This document shows, piece after piece, positions 32,450-42,740 of a stretch of DNA of 64,000 nt. The stretch spans positions 39,740,520 to 39,804,519 of the forward strand of contig NC_134467.1 of assembly GCF_047948215.1 (NCBI RefSeq), in the 5' to 3' direction. The notes under the pieces are model-generated. The model had not been told where the DNA came from. It saw nothing but the letters and a program-made list of their open reading frames with translations, and made no database searches. The stretch's first letter is position 1, and each line of letters begins with the position of its first letter. The stretch comes from Lycorma delicatula. Lineage: Eukaryota > Arthropoda > Insecta > Hemiptera > Fulgoridae. The translations under genes and the position numbers were made by a program.

Positions 32450-32835
32450 ATGTAAACAAATGTTTTAAAACAGCACTCTTAAATTAAATGCAATAAAAAT
32501 TAAAAAATAATTTTAGGTCTGTCACAAAATAGATTTGACAACACACTTTGATGGTGATATGTAAGATTATGTAAAAGTCACAGCCTCAAGTTAAAAATTA
32601 CATGTTTTTGCCAATTTTTTCTTATCCGTGTTTACACCCCACTCTTTAGGCCATTTATTACGCATAAGAAAACTTGGCAAAACATCAAATTTTTAAAGCT
32701 ATGACTTTCACATAATCTTACATATCACCATAAAAGCCTGTTGTCAAATCTGTTCTGAGATACCGTCCTAAAATAATTTTTTATATTTTAGTGGGTTTAA
32801 TTTAATAGTGCTGTTTTAAATTGTTTTTTATATAT
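32450..32835. mobile_element. Foldback element with arms of about 160 bp
   Basis: Left arm 32450-32615 and right arm 32645-32835 are inverted copies. Blocks include TTTTAAAACAGCACTCTTAA, AGATTTGACAACA, and TGGTGATATGTAAGATTATG, each found complemented on the right. The centre is about 30 bp. No ORF. Confidence 0.82.
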
Positions 32836-32859
32836 TTTTTTATTTTCTATATTTTAGTC

Positions 32860-33021
32860 TTCATTAATTTATACTTTACAGCTTCGCTAGCGCACAGTTT
32901 TAAGCGATTATATGGAATTTGAATTTTTGCCTCAGCCGTAGAAAAAATACTTTTGTTAAATTTAATCTGAGTGGTTTTTAATATATATTTTAGTTTCTAC
33001 GTTTTAGTCTTCATAAGTGTA
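32860..33021 (+). repeat. Tandem repeat flanking a mariner insertion
   Basis: TTAGTCTTCATTAATTTATA, then CTTCGCTAGCGCACAGTTTT, is echoed after the inserted element (CTGCGCTAATGCACAGGTTT at 34362). The element therefore landed inside the second unit of a short tandem repeat. Confidence 0.55.
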
Positions 33022-33023
33022 TA

Positions 33024-34353
33024 CAGAGTGTCCCATAGAAAACGCAACCCAAACTTATATTGGTAGGTATTGAAATAATAAAAAGGCATGTGTAAATGTA
33101 AATGTAATTTTTATTATTACCATCCATTACCTTACATTAAGAGTAAATGTTGGAAGTGGCCGCCATCTTCTTGAATAGAAGCTTCAATTCTTTTTACAGC
33201 GTTTCTTGCAACTTTTTTCAAAGTTTGTGGTTGCATATTTAATACAGCTAGTTCAATATTGACTTTCAATTGTTCAAGTGCTCGTGGTTTGTCGCTGTAG
33301 AATTTTTCTTTGAGGTAACCCCATAGAACAAAATCCGCCGCAGTCAAATCTGGAGATCTTGTTAGCCACAAGCCTCAACCGATAACACGATTACCGAAGA
33401 ATTCCTCGACGAAATCAGAAGTTGAACCTGCGTAGTGCGATGTCGCACCGTCATGTTGTAGCCGGCAGTATCTTCCTCTTCCAAGAGTGCGATGAACCGA
33501 AATAAAATATCCTGATATCGTTCTGCATTATTGGTGTACTCGAAAAAAATAGGACCGATTATTTTCTTCCGCGATATCGCGCACCACACGCTCGACTTCT
33601 GCGGGTGTAATTGTTTTATGTGATAAACGTGGGGATTTTCAGCGCTCCAAATTCTACTGTTTTGGCTGTTTACGTAGCCATCCGAATGAAACCGTGCTTC
33701 ATCTGTGAAAAATAACGAATCCGTAACGTTAATTCTCTCGCGCAGAAATCGACGGAACCGTTGACAATATTGTAGCCGTTTTTCTTTGTCGGGCTCAAGA
33801 AGTCGATAAACCGTTTGAATGCGATAAGGTCGTAATTGTAATCGTTTGGTCATCCGATGAACAGTCGATTTAGACAAATTAATTTCAGCAGACAAACGTC
33901 TGATCGATTTATTTGGCGAGGCGTGTAATCGGTCTTTGATTTCAGTGAATGTATCTGCATTCAACACTGACGTAGATCTTTTGTGTTCCTTGTTATTAAC
34001 AGAACCGGTCTCTCTAAATTTTGCGACTAACCTTAATACTGATGTTTTGTTAGGAGCCGGTTTATCCGGGTACTTATGGCGAAACAAATCTTGCACTGGA
34101 ACCGCTGATTTCGTACTGAAGTACGATTCAACAATGAAAACACGTTCGTCTAGCGAAAACACCATCTTGTAACTAGCAATACACTGAACGTTATGATTGC
34201 ATTGTTGTTACTATCGGTAGTGTTCTACTGCGTCGCCGCGATGTTCAGATCGAGTAACAATGTTCGATTCAGTAACGAGTAAGGGAGTAAGCTTGACTTT
34301 TGAAATTTCATGGATGATTGATTGATGGGTTGCGTTTTATATGGGACACCCTG
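33024..34353 (-). mobile_element. Mariner/Tc1-superfamily element, 1330 bp
   Basis: Termini CAGAGTGTCCCATAGAAAAC and its near-complement (TIR about 27 bp) with TA at 33022-33023 and 34354-34355. The transposase is on the minus strand. The copy at 45959-47292 is a close relative with the same ends. Confidence 0.95.
33132..34165 (-). pseudogene. Transposase of the 33024 element, one frameshift
   Basis: The best-preserved transposase here. The N-terminal helix-turn-helix region (MVFSLDERVFIVESYFSTK, DUF4817-type) is followed by LVAKFRETGSV, a second HTH (SIRRLSAEINLSKSTVHRM), and FFTDEARFHSDGYVNSQNS with the first catalytic Asp. The frame shifts just before the second Asp (HDGATSHY in the next frame). 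Past one TGA, that frame meets the third Asp in RSPDLTAADFVLWGYLKEK and runs to the C-terminus at 33132. I count 38 residues between the second and third Asp. The same frameshift and TGA occur in the 45959 copy. Confidence 0.92.
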
Positions 34354-34355
34354 TA

Positions 34356-34823
34356 CATTAGAGCTGCGCTAATGCACAGGTTTGAGCGTATTTAGCGAAA
34401 GATCTCATCGGTACTTTTTACGGTGGGTGAGTGAAATCAAAACATAGGGCTAAACGATTTAATTTTTGTAAAATCAAGATCTAGTCGATCAAGAGTTTAC
34501 CCGATGCGTTAAACAGTTAGCGCTTGATCTGATGATACATACGTCGTTTGAATCGTGAAAATCGAATGAGCGGTTGCCGAGATATTACGGTGGCACCCCC
34601 ATCGAAGCCCCTCCCCAATTTTCCGAATGGCTTTCCGGGGACACTTGAAAATATTATCATCTAACGGGTACCACTAGAAGCAGATAGGAAGTCGTTGAAG
34701 GGGATCGAAAAACGTTTTCAGAACGTTAGGATCAACCGTTTTTGAGATATTTGTCATCCGTAAATTCGGTTCGGTTTTTAAGTACTAAATTTTCCCAAAA
34801 CCTTTGATATATATGCGAAATAT

Positions 34824-34827
<4 letters not shown>
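34356..34827 (+). other. Intergenic, moderately GC-rich
   Basis: Starts with the second unit of the tandem repeat noted at 32860, then unassigned sequence (GGTGGCACCCCCATCGAAGC). No ORF recognised. Confidence 0.4.

Positions 34828-34868
<41 letters not shown>
34828..34868. repeat. (TA)n microsatellite
   Basis: Direct reading. It lies next to a family S fragment, as the TA-rich tract does at 13005-13045. Confidence 0.97.
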
Positions 34869-34870
<2 letters not shown>

Positions 34871-34879
34871 ATATAACAA

Positions 34880-35010
34880 GTATACACCTGACCACCACGA
34901 GACGTCTACTAACGAATCGGGATATTCCGCTAGTGATCAGTACATTCCGGTGCTAAGCTAAGAGGAGCGTACACACAAACAAATGCGGTTTGGAAGAGTA
35001 GGATTATTCT
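34880..35010 (+). repeat. Family S fragment
   Basis: TATACACCTGACCACCACGA, then GATATTCCGCTAGTGATCAG and CAAACAAATGCGG; the reverse complement of 12826-13012. Confidence 0.68.
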
Positions 35011-35014
35011 GTTC

Positions 35015-35275
35015 ATGAATTTTTAAATAATATTAATAAAAACCTTAAAAATCTGACTTGAAACATCGAATAAAATTTTTTAGTTATCATGATATCCAAA
35101 ATAAAACAGAAAAATTAGGTAATAAAAAATTTCGTTTTTTTTTTTAGGTTTAAAATGCAATAACTTTGTTAATTGGCTAACAAATACGTAAAATAATTTT
35201 ATTAAAATACTTACAGAATTTAATTCTGAGAATATTTATGTAAAACAATATTCTTGAAAATTATTGTAGAATAAA
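35015..35275 (+). repeat. Family Z fragment
   Basis: AAATGCAATAACTTTGTTAA, then TACTTACAGAATTTAATTCT, matches the corresponding part of 54980-55110. Confidence 0.5.
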
Positions 35276-35700
35276 AAAAATTAATGTGAAAAACAGTTAA
35301 TTCCCATAATTAATTAAAATCATCAGCATTTCTGTTCAGTATCTCCTGAATTATTTCCAGAAGATATACCGTATTTATTCGACTACCCCCCCTCCCATCG
35401 GCCTACTAGTTAATATGGGACAATCTGTTGGTAAACGTTTGCGATGAATATTGCTAAAGGGCTGGATAGATAATTTTTTAGGGGGTTTCTTTACGGTGGA
35501 TTCTTTAGGGGATCAATTTTTTCAAGATTTTACCAACATAATTCCACTTTATAATTAATTTAGTGTACGCTTATACGTGCAATAAAGTGAATATAGTGCA
35601 CATATACGCGCACGCTTATCTTAGCATTTAAAAAATTCTTTCCCCCAAATTTTCCCCTTTCTCAAAAACAGAAAAAATTATTTATTGCGTATTTTTTTTT
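35276..35700. other. Intergenic
   Basis: AT-rich with a CCCCCCCTCCC patch and possible family Y traces (TAGGGGATCAATTTTTTC). No gene. Confidence 0.35.
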
Positions 35701-36716
35701 AAAAATTAGGGTTCAAATATAGAGATAGAAGAACAATTGCTAACATGTACAGGAACCAAACAGCAACCGTAATAATTGAAGAACATAAGAAAAAAGCCGT
35801 AATAAGAAAGGGAGTCCGACAAGGATGTTCCCTATCTCCGTTACTTTTTAATCTTTACATGGAACTAGCAGTTAACGATGTTAAAGAACAATTTAGATTC
35901 GGAGTAACAGTACAAGGTGAAAAGATAAAGATGCTACGATTTGCTGATATAGTAATTCTAGCCGAGAGTAAAAAGGATTTAGAAGAAACAATGAACCGCA
36001 TAGATGAAGTCCTACGCAAGAACTATCGCATGAAAATAAACAAGAAGAAAACAAAAGTAATGAAATGTAGTAGAAATAACAAAGGTGGAACACTGAATGT
36101 GAAAATAGGAGGAGAAAAGATTATGGAGGTACAAGAATTTTGTTATTTGGGATGTAGACTTACTAAAGATGGACGAAGCAGGAGCGATATAAAATGCCGA
36201 ATAGCACAAGCTAAACGCGCCTTCAGTAAGAAATATAATTTGTTTACATCAAAAATTAATTTAAATGTCAGGAAAAGATTTTTGAAAGTGTATGTTTGGA
36301 GTGTCGCTTTATATGTTAGTGAAACTTGGACAATCGGAGTATCTGAGAAGAAAAGATTAGAAGCTTTTGAAATGTGGTGCTATAGGAGAATGTTAAAAAT
36401 CAGATGGGTAGATAAAGTGACAAACGAAGAGGTATTGCGGCAAATAGATGAAGGAAGAAGCATTTGGAAAAATATAGTTAAAAGAAGAGACAGACTTATA
36501 GACTACATACTAAGGCATCTTGGAATAGTCGCTTAAATATTGGAAGGACAGGTAGAAGGAAAAAATTGTGTAGGCAGGCCACGTTTGGAATATGTAAAAC
36601 AAATTTTTAGGGATGAAGGATGTAGAGGGTATACTGAAATGAAACGACTAGCACTAGATAGGGAATCTTGGAGAGCTGCATCAAACCAGTCAAATGACTG
36701 AAGACAAAAAAAAAAA
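35701..36716 (+). mobile_element. LINE-A, 1.0 kb 5'-truncated copy
   Basis: Starts at the A-rich site inside the RT gene (before the GFKYRDRR region), runs to the 3' A-run at 36703-36716. Confidence 0.92.
35745..36702 (+). pseudogene. LINE-A RT C-terminal half, active site damaged
   Basis: Open for 263 codons, then one TAA at 36534; the tail continues in the next frame as LEGQVEGKNCVGRPRLEYVK up to SNQSND. Motifs seen: GVRQGCSLSPLLFNLYMELA, then LRFADIVILAES. The usual FADD is FAD here: one codon has been lost, removing a catalytic aspartate. This copy could not have been active even if complete. The middle part (EFCYLGCRLTKDGRSRSD, RFLKVYVWSVALYVSETWT) is well preserved. Confidence 0.9.
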
Positions 36717-36873
36717 TTTTTTTAACAAATTTTTTTTATACGTTTTTAGGCATAGTAGTAGTGTAAGTGATCTCCCTAAAATATACTTTGAGGGCTATTA
36801 CAAGATAATTTCATCACAATTTACCCCACCACCCCAAAAAGAAAAACAACAAATCTTAGGTAACTTTTTATTA

Positions 36874-37974
36874 CAGTAGAAGTCCATTAGTCCGGCATCC
36901 CACAGTCCGGAATGCCTGATAGTCCGGTATCGCTCCGGAAAATTGTAAAAATTTTGATTTTCTCCAAACGTGTGTCTTTAAAGCATATAAAAACGCTCGA
37001 GAGCTATTCGGAAGTTTTCGGAGTAGTTCGGGATCATCCGGAAGCGCTCGGTATTGTTCGGAAACAATTAGCGGCCGGCTAGTCTCAGCTGTCACAACAA
37101 ATTCAGGTGCAGTGCAGCTCCGTTAATCAATCACGAAGCGTCTTCGCCATTTTTTTGTGCGTTGTTGTTTTGTGTCCTTTCACATCGCAGTAAACGTAAC
37201 ATATGAAACTGTTTATAAAAAAGTGATTTTCGTTCTAACTGTACAGCGACCATGTTATCAAAACCTAAGCCTTCGAGTTCAAAAGGAGAGAAAGGAAAAC
37301 ACGTAACACTGACTCTCAATCAGAAACTAGAAATCATCAAACGGCTAAAAAAAGGCGAGAATAGAAATATTTTAATGAATGAGCTTAATATTGGCTCATT
37401 AACTATTTATGACATTAAAAAACAAAAAGATGAACTAATGAAGTTTGCTTCTCAATCGGTAACAACTGAAAAATTGGCTTCTAGACAAACATTAAAAAAA
37501 CCAAAACTGGAACAGCTAGATAGTGTATTGTTCAAATGGTTTAGTGCAGTACGTTCTGAAGGAAAGCCGGCAACAGGGCCAATGATTGTTGAAAAGGCAA
37601 AGAATTTCAGCTGGGCAGAAGCTGCAGAATCACTAAATAATTTTATCTCTTTTGCTGAGGCTAGTACTAGCTACAGTGCTTCAGAAATGATTGATTTCCA
37701 TATCATTAGAAATAAATTTTATACTAAACGCCAAAAGTCAAGAAAACAAAAAGACATTCGTGACTTTTTTACATCTAAGTGAAATATGTTTTACAGTACT
37801 TGTACATACATTATATGAAATGTAAAGTAAACTTTGTTGTATGTATTTGCATACTGTATTTGTAGTTTAATTATTAACCTAATTGTTCTTATAATTACCG
37901 CCCGATAGTCCGGAATTTTCGGTAGTCCGGCACCGAGCCGGTCCCGAACGTGCCGGATTATCGGACTTCTACTG
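36874..37974 (+). mobile_element. Tigger/pogo-like deletion derivative, 1101 bp
   Basis: Inverted ends start CAGTAGAAGTCC, followed by CCGGCA blocks on both sides, with TA at 36872-36873 and 37975-37976. AGTCCGG repeats near each end. The internal gene keeps only the start and finish of a pogo-type transposase. Size is about half that of a full Tigger element. Confidence 0.92.
37252..37782 (+). CDS. Truncated pogo/Tigger transposase: DBD plus PIP-like tail
   Basis: An uninterrupted 176-codon ORF. Residues about 18-68 form the CENP-B-type N-terminal helix-turn-helix (LTLNQKLEIIKRLKKGENRN, LNIGSLTIYDIKKQKDEL). Residues about 83-120 start the second CENP-B-like HTH (LEQLDSVLFKWFSAVRSEGK, GPMIVEKAKNF). 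The sequence then jumps directly to the family's C-terminal region (SWAEAAESLNNFISFAEAS, MIDFHIIRNKFYTKRQ). The DDE catalytic domain is absent. The last residues, QKDIRDFF, fit the PCNA-interacting box Q-x-x-hydrophobic-x-x-F-F known from pogo transposase. The deletion kept the reading frame. In-family role would be DNA binding without cleavage: a potential repressor, or just an unselected relic. Confidence 0.85.
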   Translation: MLSKPKPSSSKGEKGKHVTLTLNQKLEIIKRLKKGENRNILMNELNIGSLTIYDIKKQKDELMKFASQSVTTEKLASRQTLKKPKLEQLDSVLFKWFSAVRSEGKPATGPMIVEKAKNFSWAEAAESLNNFISFAEASTSYSASEMIDFHIIRNKFYTKRQKSRKQKDIRDFFTSK

Positions 37975-38035
37975 TAGTTCTATATTTTTCACTGGAATTT
38001 TTTTTAGTTACTTTCATTTAAAATAGTAAATATAA

Positions 38036-38830
38036 AAAAATCCCTTTCGGCACGTCGGAAGGTGAAGGTAAATTTACCTTCGCCTTTGTTATCCCCTACC
38101 TTAGCAAAGGCGCTAAGTAGGGGATAATAAAAATTCCCACCTTAAAATTAAGAAAAACGTCAAATTTACTCAATACCACAATGGATGCATGTGAAAAAAG
38201 TTTCACATATTTAGCATTCGGCAAGCCTCATTTTCTTAAAATTCCAACAACATTTTGGTCATCCCTTGCCCGTAAGGGTTGGTCATATAAAAAATAGTTA
38301 CACATAAAAGTTTTAGGTAATATTTAGAAGACTAACGACCACTTTAAACCGATTTGATACTGTGTCTATTAAGGGAGGTATGATTTTTTTCCTTCGAAAC
38401 TCCATTTTACTACCCCCTGGACCAATGGTTAGTGATATCAAAAAACTTTACGTAGATAACATTTAAGCCCTTATTCAAAGAATAGTATGAACTTTAAACG
38501 AATTTGATATTTTACTTAATAAGAAAGTCATAGTAATATTTTGTTGTTTTTTAAAAAGCCCTTCCCATTTCCATGGGCCGATTTTGGTCGTTAACAAACT
38601 CGACCGATATTTTGGGACGAATTATTTTTAAGGAACAATTTGAAAGTAATTGGTGGAAATTTTCGGTAGTTATCGTGTCCACAAGAAAGTGTAATATATA
38701 TATATATATAAATTTTGAGCTGATTGTGGTTTTGAGATCTGTGGGATGTAAAACGCGATATATCAAAATTTTCCGGAAGTCGAATCACAGTACCCATTAC
38801 AATAGGTATTTTTCTTATGAAATCTACTTA
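38036..38830 (+). repeat. Family R copy, best full-length
   Basis: From TCCCTTTCGGCACGTCGGAA to ATGAAATCTACTT. Contains TTAGCAAAGGCGCTAAGTAG near its GC-rich end and the linker (TA)n at 38695-38710. ORFs on both strands around 38551-38842 are short and not shared between copies. Confidence 0.82.
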
Positions 38831-38834
38831 ATAC

Positions 38835-39200
38835 AATTTTAATTAACCATTTAACAAAATTTTCTTACGTTAAAAACTCCAAAAAAGTGTTTTTTTAACC
38901 CAAAATTTTAGTGTTTTACGTCAGATAACTTTAAAACTAATAGAAGTACATTTCTGGGACTCATTTTACAAAAATATTTTCCGGTGAAAAACCATAAAAA
39001 ACAATTAAATTTGCCCCTTTATTTACCTTCCCGTAATTTTAGGAAGTCATTTTTTTTCCCAGGGGAAAGAAGCGAAATCTTTCGTTTGCCGTAACTTACA
39101 AATGAAACGTTTTCGAGCCTTTGTTTATGTGACCCTTTTTTCCTAATTTTAGCTACTGAATCAGGTTTCGAGTGATTGCCGTATAGTTTTGAATCACTTT
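38835..39200 (-). repeat. Family Z copy
   Basis: Carries GTGTTTTACGTCAGATAACT, the reverse-complement style block TTTTCCGGTGAAAAACCATA, and GCGAAATCTTTCGTTTGCCG with AAACGTTTTCGAGCC. It abuts a family R copy, as also happens at 16998-17000. Confidence 0.55.
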
Positions 39201-40207
39201 ATATATATATTGTTTAAATAAATTTAAAAAAATTAGAAAAAAATACTGTACACAAACTTGTCACCTGCACGCTTTTTAATTATCCTATATTAAAGAGAAT
39301 TTTTTTTGGGATTCCTGTCTTTTAATTATTAATTTTGGTAGTTATATATCAAATTTTTTTTTTCTTTCAGGTTTCGTTTCCGATCATGGAACATTTTCTC
39401 TATAAGTTTTCCATTATATTTTAGGTTTAAACATTCTGATACGTAAGATCGTTTGGTTTTAGTTATTGGGTATTTTCACGTTAATAAATAGGAATTTTTT
39501 TGATGTAAAAATGTTTCAATTATTCTCTACGTTTTCTGTATTCCACTAACATTTTAAGGGTTAATAATCTTTTGTACTTTATTTTATTTGGGTAGATTAT
39601 TAACGACCCTTTTATTATATTTATTTATTTAATTATATTTATTTTATGTTCATAAAAATTCTGAATAAATCATAGTTACTAAATTATACTTTTAATTTAT
39701 TATACGTCTTTAATTTTTAAAAATTAACGACGTTATATATCATCACTTCATTAAAATTCTAACTATACGTAAAAGAATTATTACTGTCAAGTATTTTTTT
39801 TTTTAATAATTGAAACATGTATAAAGTAATTTAATGTTTTTATGTTGTAACAAAGAGGGGATTTGCTTAGTCTACTACGAGGGTTGTTATTTTGTTATAA
39901 AAAGGTATGAAAGTTGAAAGATATTTTTAAAGGTGTAACAATGGAATGCAGGTGTGGCGGTGTAAAGTAAATGTATAAGTGATACGTGATCCTGCTTACT
40001 CCAAAGAGATTAAAATGTTAACAATCATAATTTTCTATAACAAATAACATCCTCTCTTTTCACATTTACCTCCTTCCATTTTTTTTTTTTTTACTTTTAC
40101 CCTTATTTATTTGTATATAAATGTGTCATTTTTCATTTTACTTATTTATTTTTGTCATTCTTTGTTCTCTTTGTGTTTATCGTATTATTGTTATTTTTAT
40201 TATAATA
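39201..40207. other. AT-rich intergenic stretch
   Basis: About 1 kb without recognisable gene or repeat ends. Confidence 0.4.
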
Positions 40208-40345
40208 CTAGCAGACCTGGCAACGGTTCGCAATTGCTAAATTTAAGTATATATATATATATATGTAGATTATGTATATGTGTAGATAAATATGTAGATT
40301 ATACATATGTAGATATGTAGGTTATATATATGTGCAGATATATAT
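40208..40345 (-). repeat. Helitron-like terminus with TA-rich linker
   Basis: Plus strand CTAGCAGACCTGGCAACGGT, then TCGCAATTGCTAAATTTAAG and a degenerate TATATGTAGAT microsatellite. The minus strand ends in a hairpin and CTAG. Confidence 0.6.
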
Positions 40346-40410
40346 ATGTACAATTGAAAGTTTGATAAAACATAAAAAAACTGAACTTTACGCAACTTCC
40401 TAAAATTTCA

Positions 40411-40714
40411 CGTTTCTTTTATAAAAGTCAGAATATAAATAAATCTAACTGGCAAAACAACAGCACTACCTATCGGATTTAATTCAAACCACTCTCTAAA
40501 CATAGTACTCGATGGAAAATATTTTTTTAACGAAATGAGATATGGCTGCAAAAATCATTACAATTAATACTGAACATTAAGAAACTTGCAAAACATTACA
40601 GAACATCACAAAATTTAACCTTTCACTTTATAAAAGTCAGAATGTAAATAAATCCAATCGTTAAAACAACAGCACTACCTATCGGATTTAATTCGAATTA
40701 CTCTCTAAACACAA
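40411..40714 (+). repeat. Tandem duplication, 209-bp period
   Basis: ATAAAAGTCAGAAT followed by AACAACAGCACTACCTATCG and GATTTAATTC occurs at 40421 and again at 40630. The block is part of the Helitron-like family (it follows CAATTGAAAGTTTGATAAAA). Confidence 0.8.
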
Positions 40715-40803
40715 TAATCGGATCAAAATACCCTTAACTTTCTTTGTATTTGTCAGATCGAGGATTTCAATAGCTTTAAACCTTCTCTCAACAACGCGAA
40801 CCA

Positions 40804-40867
40804 TTTTCCCCATGCTTAAATCGGTCCAGTAGCTGTTTAGTCTATAGTGGACACACATACGAATATT

Positions 40868-40901
<34 letters not shown>

Positions 40902-40948
40902 AATATTCGTAGACTAAACAACTACTGGACCGATTTAAGCATGGGAAA
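40804..40948. repeat. Imperfect palindrome with TA centre
   Basis: CCCATGCTTAAATCGGTCCA, then GTTTAGTCTA on the left, is repeated inverted on the right, and both lead into ACGAATATTCTTATA around a (TA)n core at 40870-40899. One arm has an extra 15 bases (TAGTGGACACACATA). It looks like two family copies joined head to head. Confidence 0.85.
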
Positions 40949-40999
40949 AAAAAATATATAGAATAAAAAAGTCTGTTTGTATATTTGTTTGTTTTTTTC

Positions 41000-41200
41000 C
41001 TAAATATCTCGACACCGGCGCCACCTAGCGGGTATAGTTTTTGCAAAAATTTTCTTTTCACGGAATATATATTCTGAATATAAGCCAAATCGGACCATAA
41101 ATGCAATTTTTCCAAATATCTCAACCCCAGCGCCACCTAGCAGGTCCATTTTTTTTTTTGCAAAAAATTTGTTTTCACGTAACTAATATATATTCTGTAT
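41000..41200 (+). repeat. Tandem duplication, 111-bp period
   Basis: AAATATCTC, then CGCCACCTAGCGGG or CGCCACCTAGCAGG, a T-run with GCAAAAA and TTTTCACG occur twice. The CGCCACCTAG word also appears at 29981 and, inverted, at 21771. Confidence 0.75.
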
Positions 41201-41246
41201 ATGCATGTAATATATTTTTCAAATACATATATATATTTTTTTTTAA

Positions 41247-41250
<4 letters not shown>

Positions 41251-41281
<31 letters not shown>
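41251..41281. repeat. (TA)n microsatellite
   Basis: Direct reading; abuts a family M copy. Confidence 0.95.
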
Positions 41282-41282
<1 letters not shown>

Positions 41283-41299
41283 ATAAATGATTATTATCC

Positions 41300-41908
41300 T
41301 TTGTAAAAATGTTTGAATTAAAATGAAAAGTACATAAAATTTTGTTTCACTAATAACTAGTGAATTTTTTTATTGTTATAGAATTATTATTTATTGTAAA
41401 AAAAAATTTACAATCAGAGATTAACAATTATTAATAAATCAATATATTTAAATTAAAAAATTTCGGAAATGAAGTCTGATTCGAATCGATAGGACTTCCC
41501 ATTGTAAGATCCAAATATTTCATTAATTAAAATTTGATTTGGTAATAACTTTGAAACCAATGAAAATAAGTACCAGTTATGATATATCGTTGAAAAGCTC
41601 TCAATGAGGGCTTATTACTGCAGTTAAGAAAAAGTTCAATATTCCACTTTTTTGGAGCTTTTTTGGACACTTTTGGTTTATTTCGATTGCAATGAAAAGG
41701 GAAGATGCACAACTGGATGTTAAAACAGTCTTAAATTCAAAATTCCAACATCCTACGACGTTTTTGAGTTAAACGAGTACATACGTCACGCCAAAACTAA
41801 TCAAAATGGATTAAGGGATGTTCAAAATGGATATTTCCGTTGAAATCTTAAAACCGAAATTTTTCTTGATCGTTGTACTTCCTTTATTTTGTACAAGGAG
41901 GTAAAAAT
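41300..41908 (+). repeat. Family M copy
   Basis: Contains the tRNA-like box (GAAGTCTGATTCGAATCG), ATGATATATCGTTGAAAAGC, GATTGCAATGAAAAGGGA, the CGTCACGCCAAAACTAATC block, and ends GTACAAGGAGGTAAAAATC. The far 5' terminus is missing. Confidence 0.78.
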
Positions 41909-42740
41909 CAGGGGAATGAATTATAAATCAAACTGAGGGCAGTATTTATAAAAATTTTAAAGTAATTCTATATAAAATTTCTTTCCCAATTTTTAGTCTA
42001 TTGGTATGGATAAATTTTATTAATATACAGGGCGTACAAAAAATCCTCGTTTTAAATATATTTAATATTTTTTAACTTTGACATAAGTAATGAATCATAA
42101 ATAATATAGAAGAACAACTGTTACATCTTTTTTTTTTGCTACAAGTGTACAATGAAAGCACATTTTCATCACGTCTGGACTAATAGAAGGGAAAACTACT
42201 TGCAATCGTTTACCTCAAATCGAGTACACCAATACGTAACTGAGGCACATATTTATTTTATTCTTCTTTTACGGTAAGGATCATAATTATAATTTCCGTT
42301 AAGATTTAAAAGTTTCATACTGTTAATGATAGCTCCTAACGTTTACTAAGGCGCTTGGTATGCAAAAAGGATGTCAAATTTTTTATGTTAAAAAAACTAC
42401 CCTTATTTTATTTTCATTGTGTTTATATTTCCATCAAAATATTACTTTTTGTTTTTATTTTAATTTTATTGTTTATATTTTTTAAATGCTTACACATTTT
42501 TTTTTAAATTATAGAAATATTTATGGTAGGTGTAAATTAAAATATGTTCAAGGCTTTACAGGAAAGAAGATAAAAGTTTGCGTATAACTTATAAAATAGT
42601 TTCATCTTTATAAAATTGAATTCTAGATTAAAAAAAACTGATGTATACACCTCATGTACGACTATTAAATTACAAATACACATTTTTAAAAGTACATAAA
42701 ATTCTCGTCAAAATTGTCGTTGTTGTAATTAATATGAGGA
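41909..42740. other. Intergenic with a possible mariner-type end
   Basis: At 42024 TACAGGGCGTACAAAAAATC looks like the TA plus terminal repeat start of a mariner/Tc1-type element, but no matching inverted end or transposase was found. The rest is AT-rich. Confidence 0.3.

Larger units (their letters stand above)
36722..38035 (+). repeat. Family Y copy interrupted by Tigger
   Basis: GGCATAGTAGTAGTGTAAGT at 36750 and CAAATCTTAGGTAACTTTTT before the Tigger, then TTCTATATTTTTCACTGG after it, follow the family Y order seen at 48405-48735. The Tigger element occupies 36874-37974. Confidence 0.55.

Noticed and set aside
34828..34868. TA tracts as a replication origin or centromere signal
   Set aside because: TA microsatellites recur throughout the window, each tied to a dispersed repeat family.
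40411..40714. CRISPR-like spaced repeat
   Set aside because: Only two long diverged units; part of a dispersed eukaryotic repeat.
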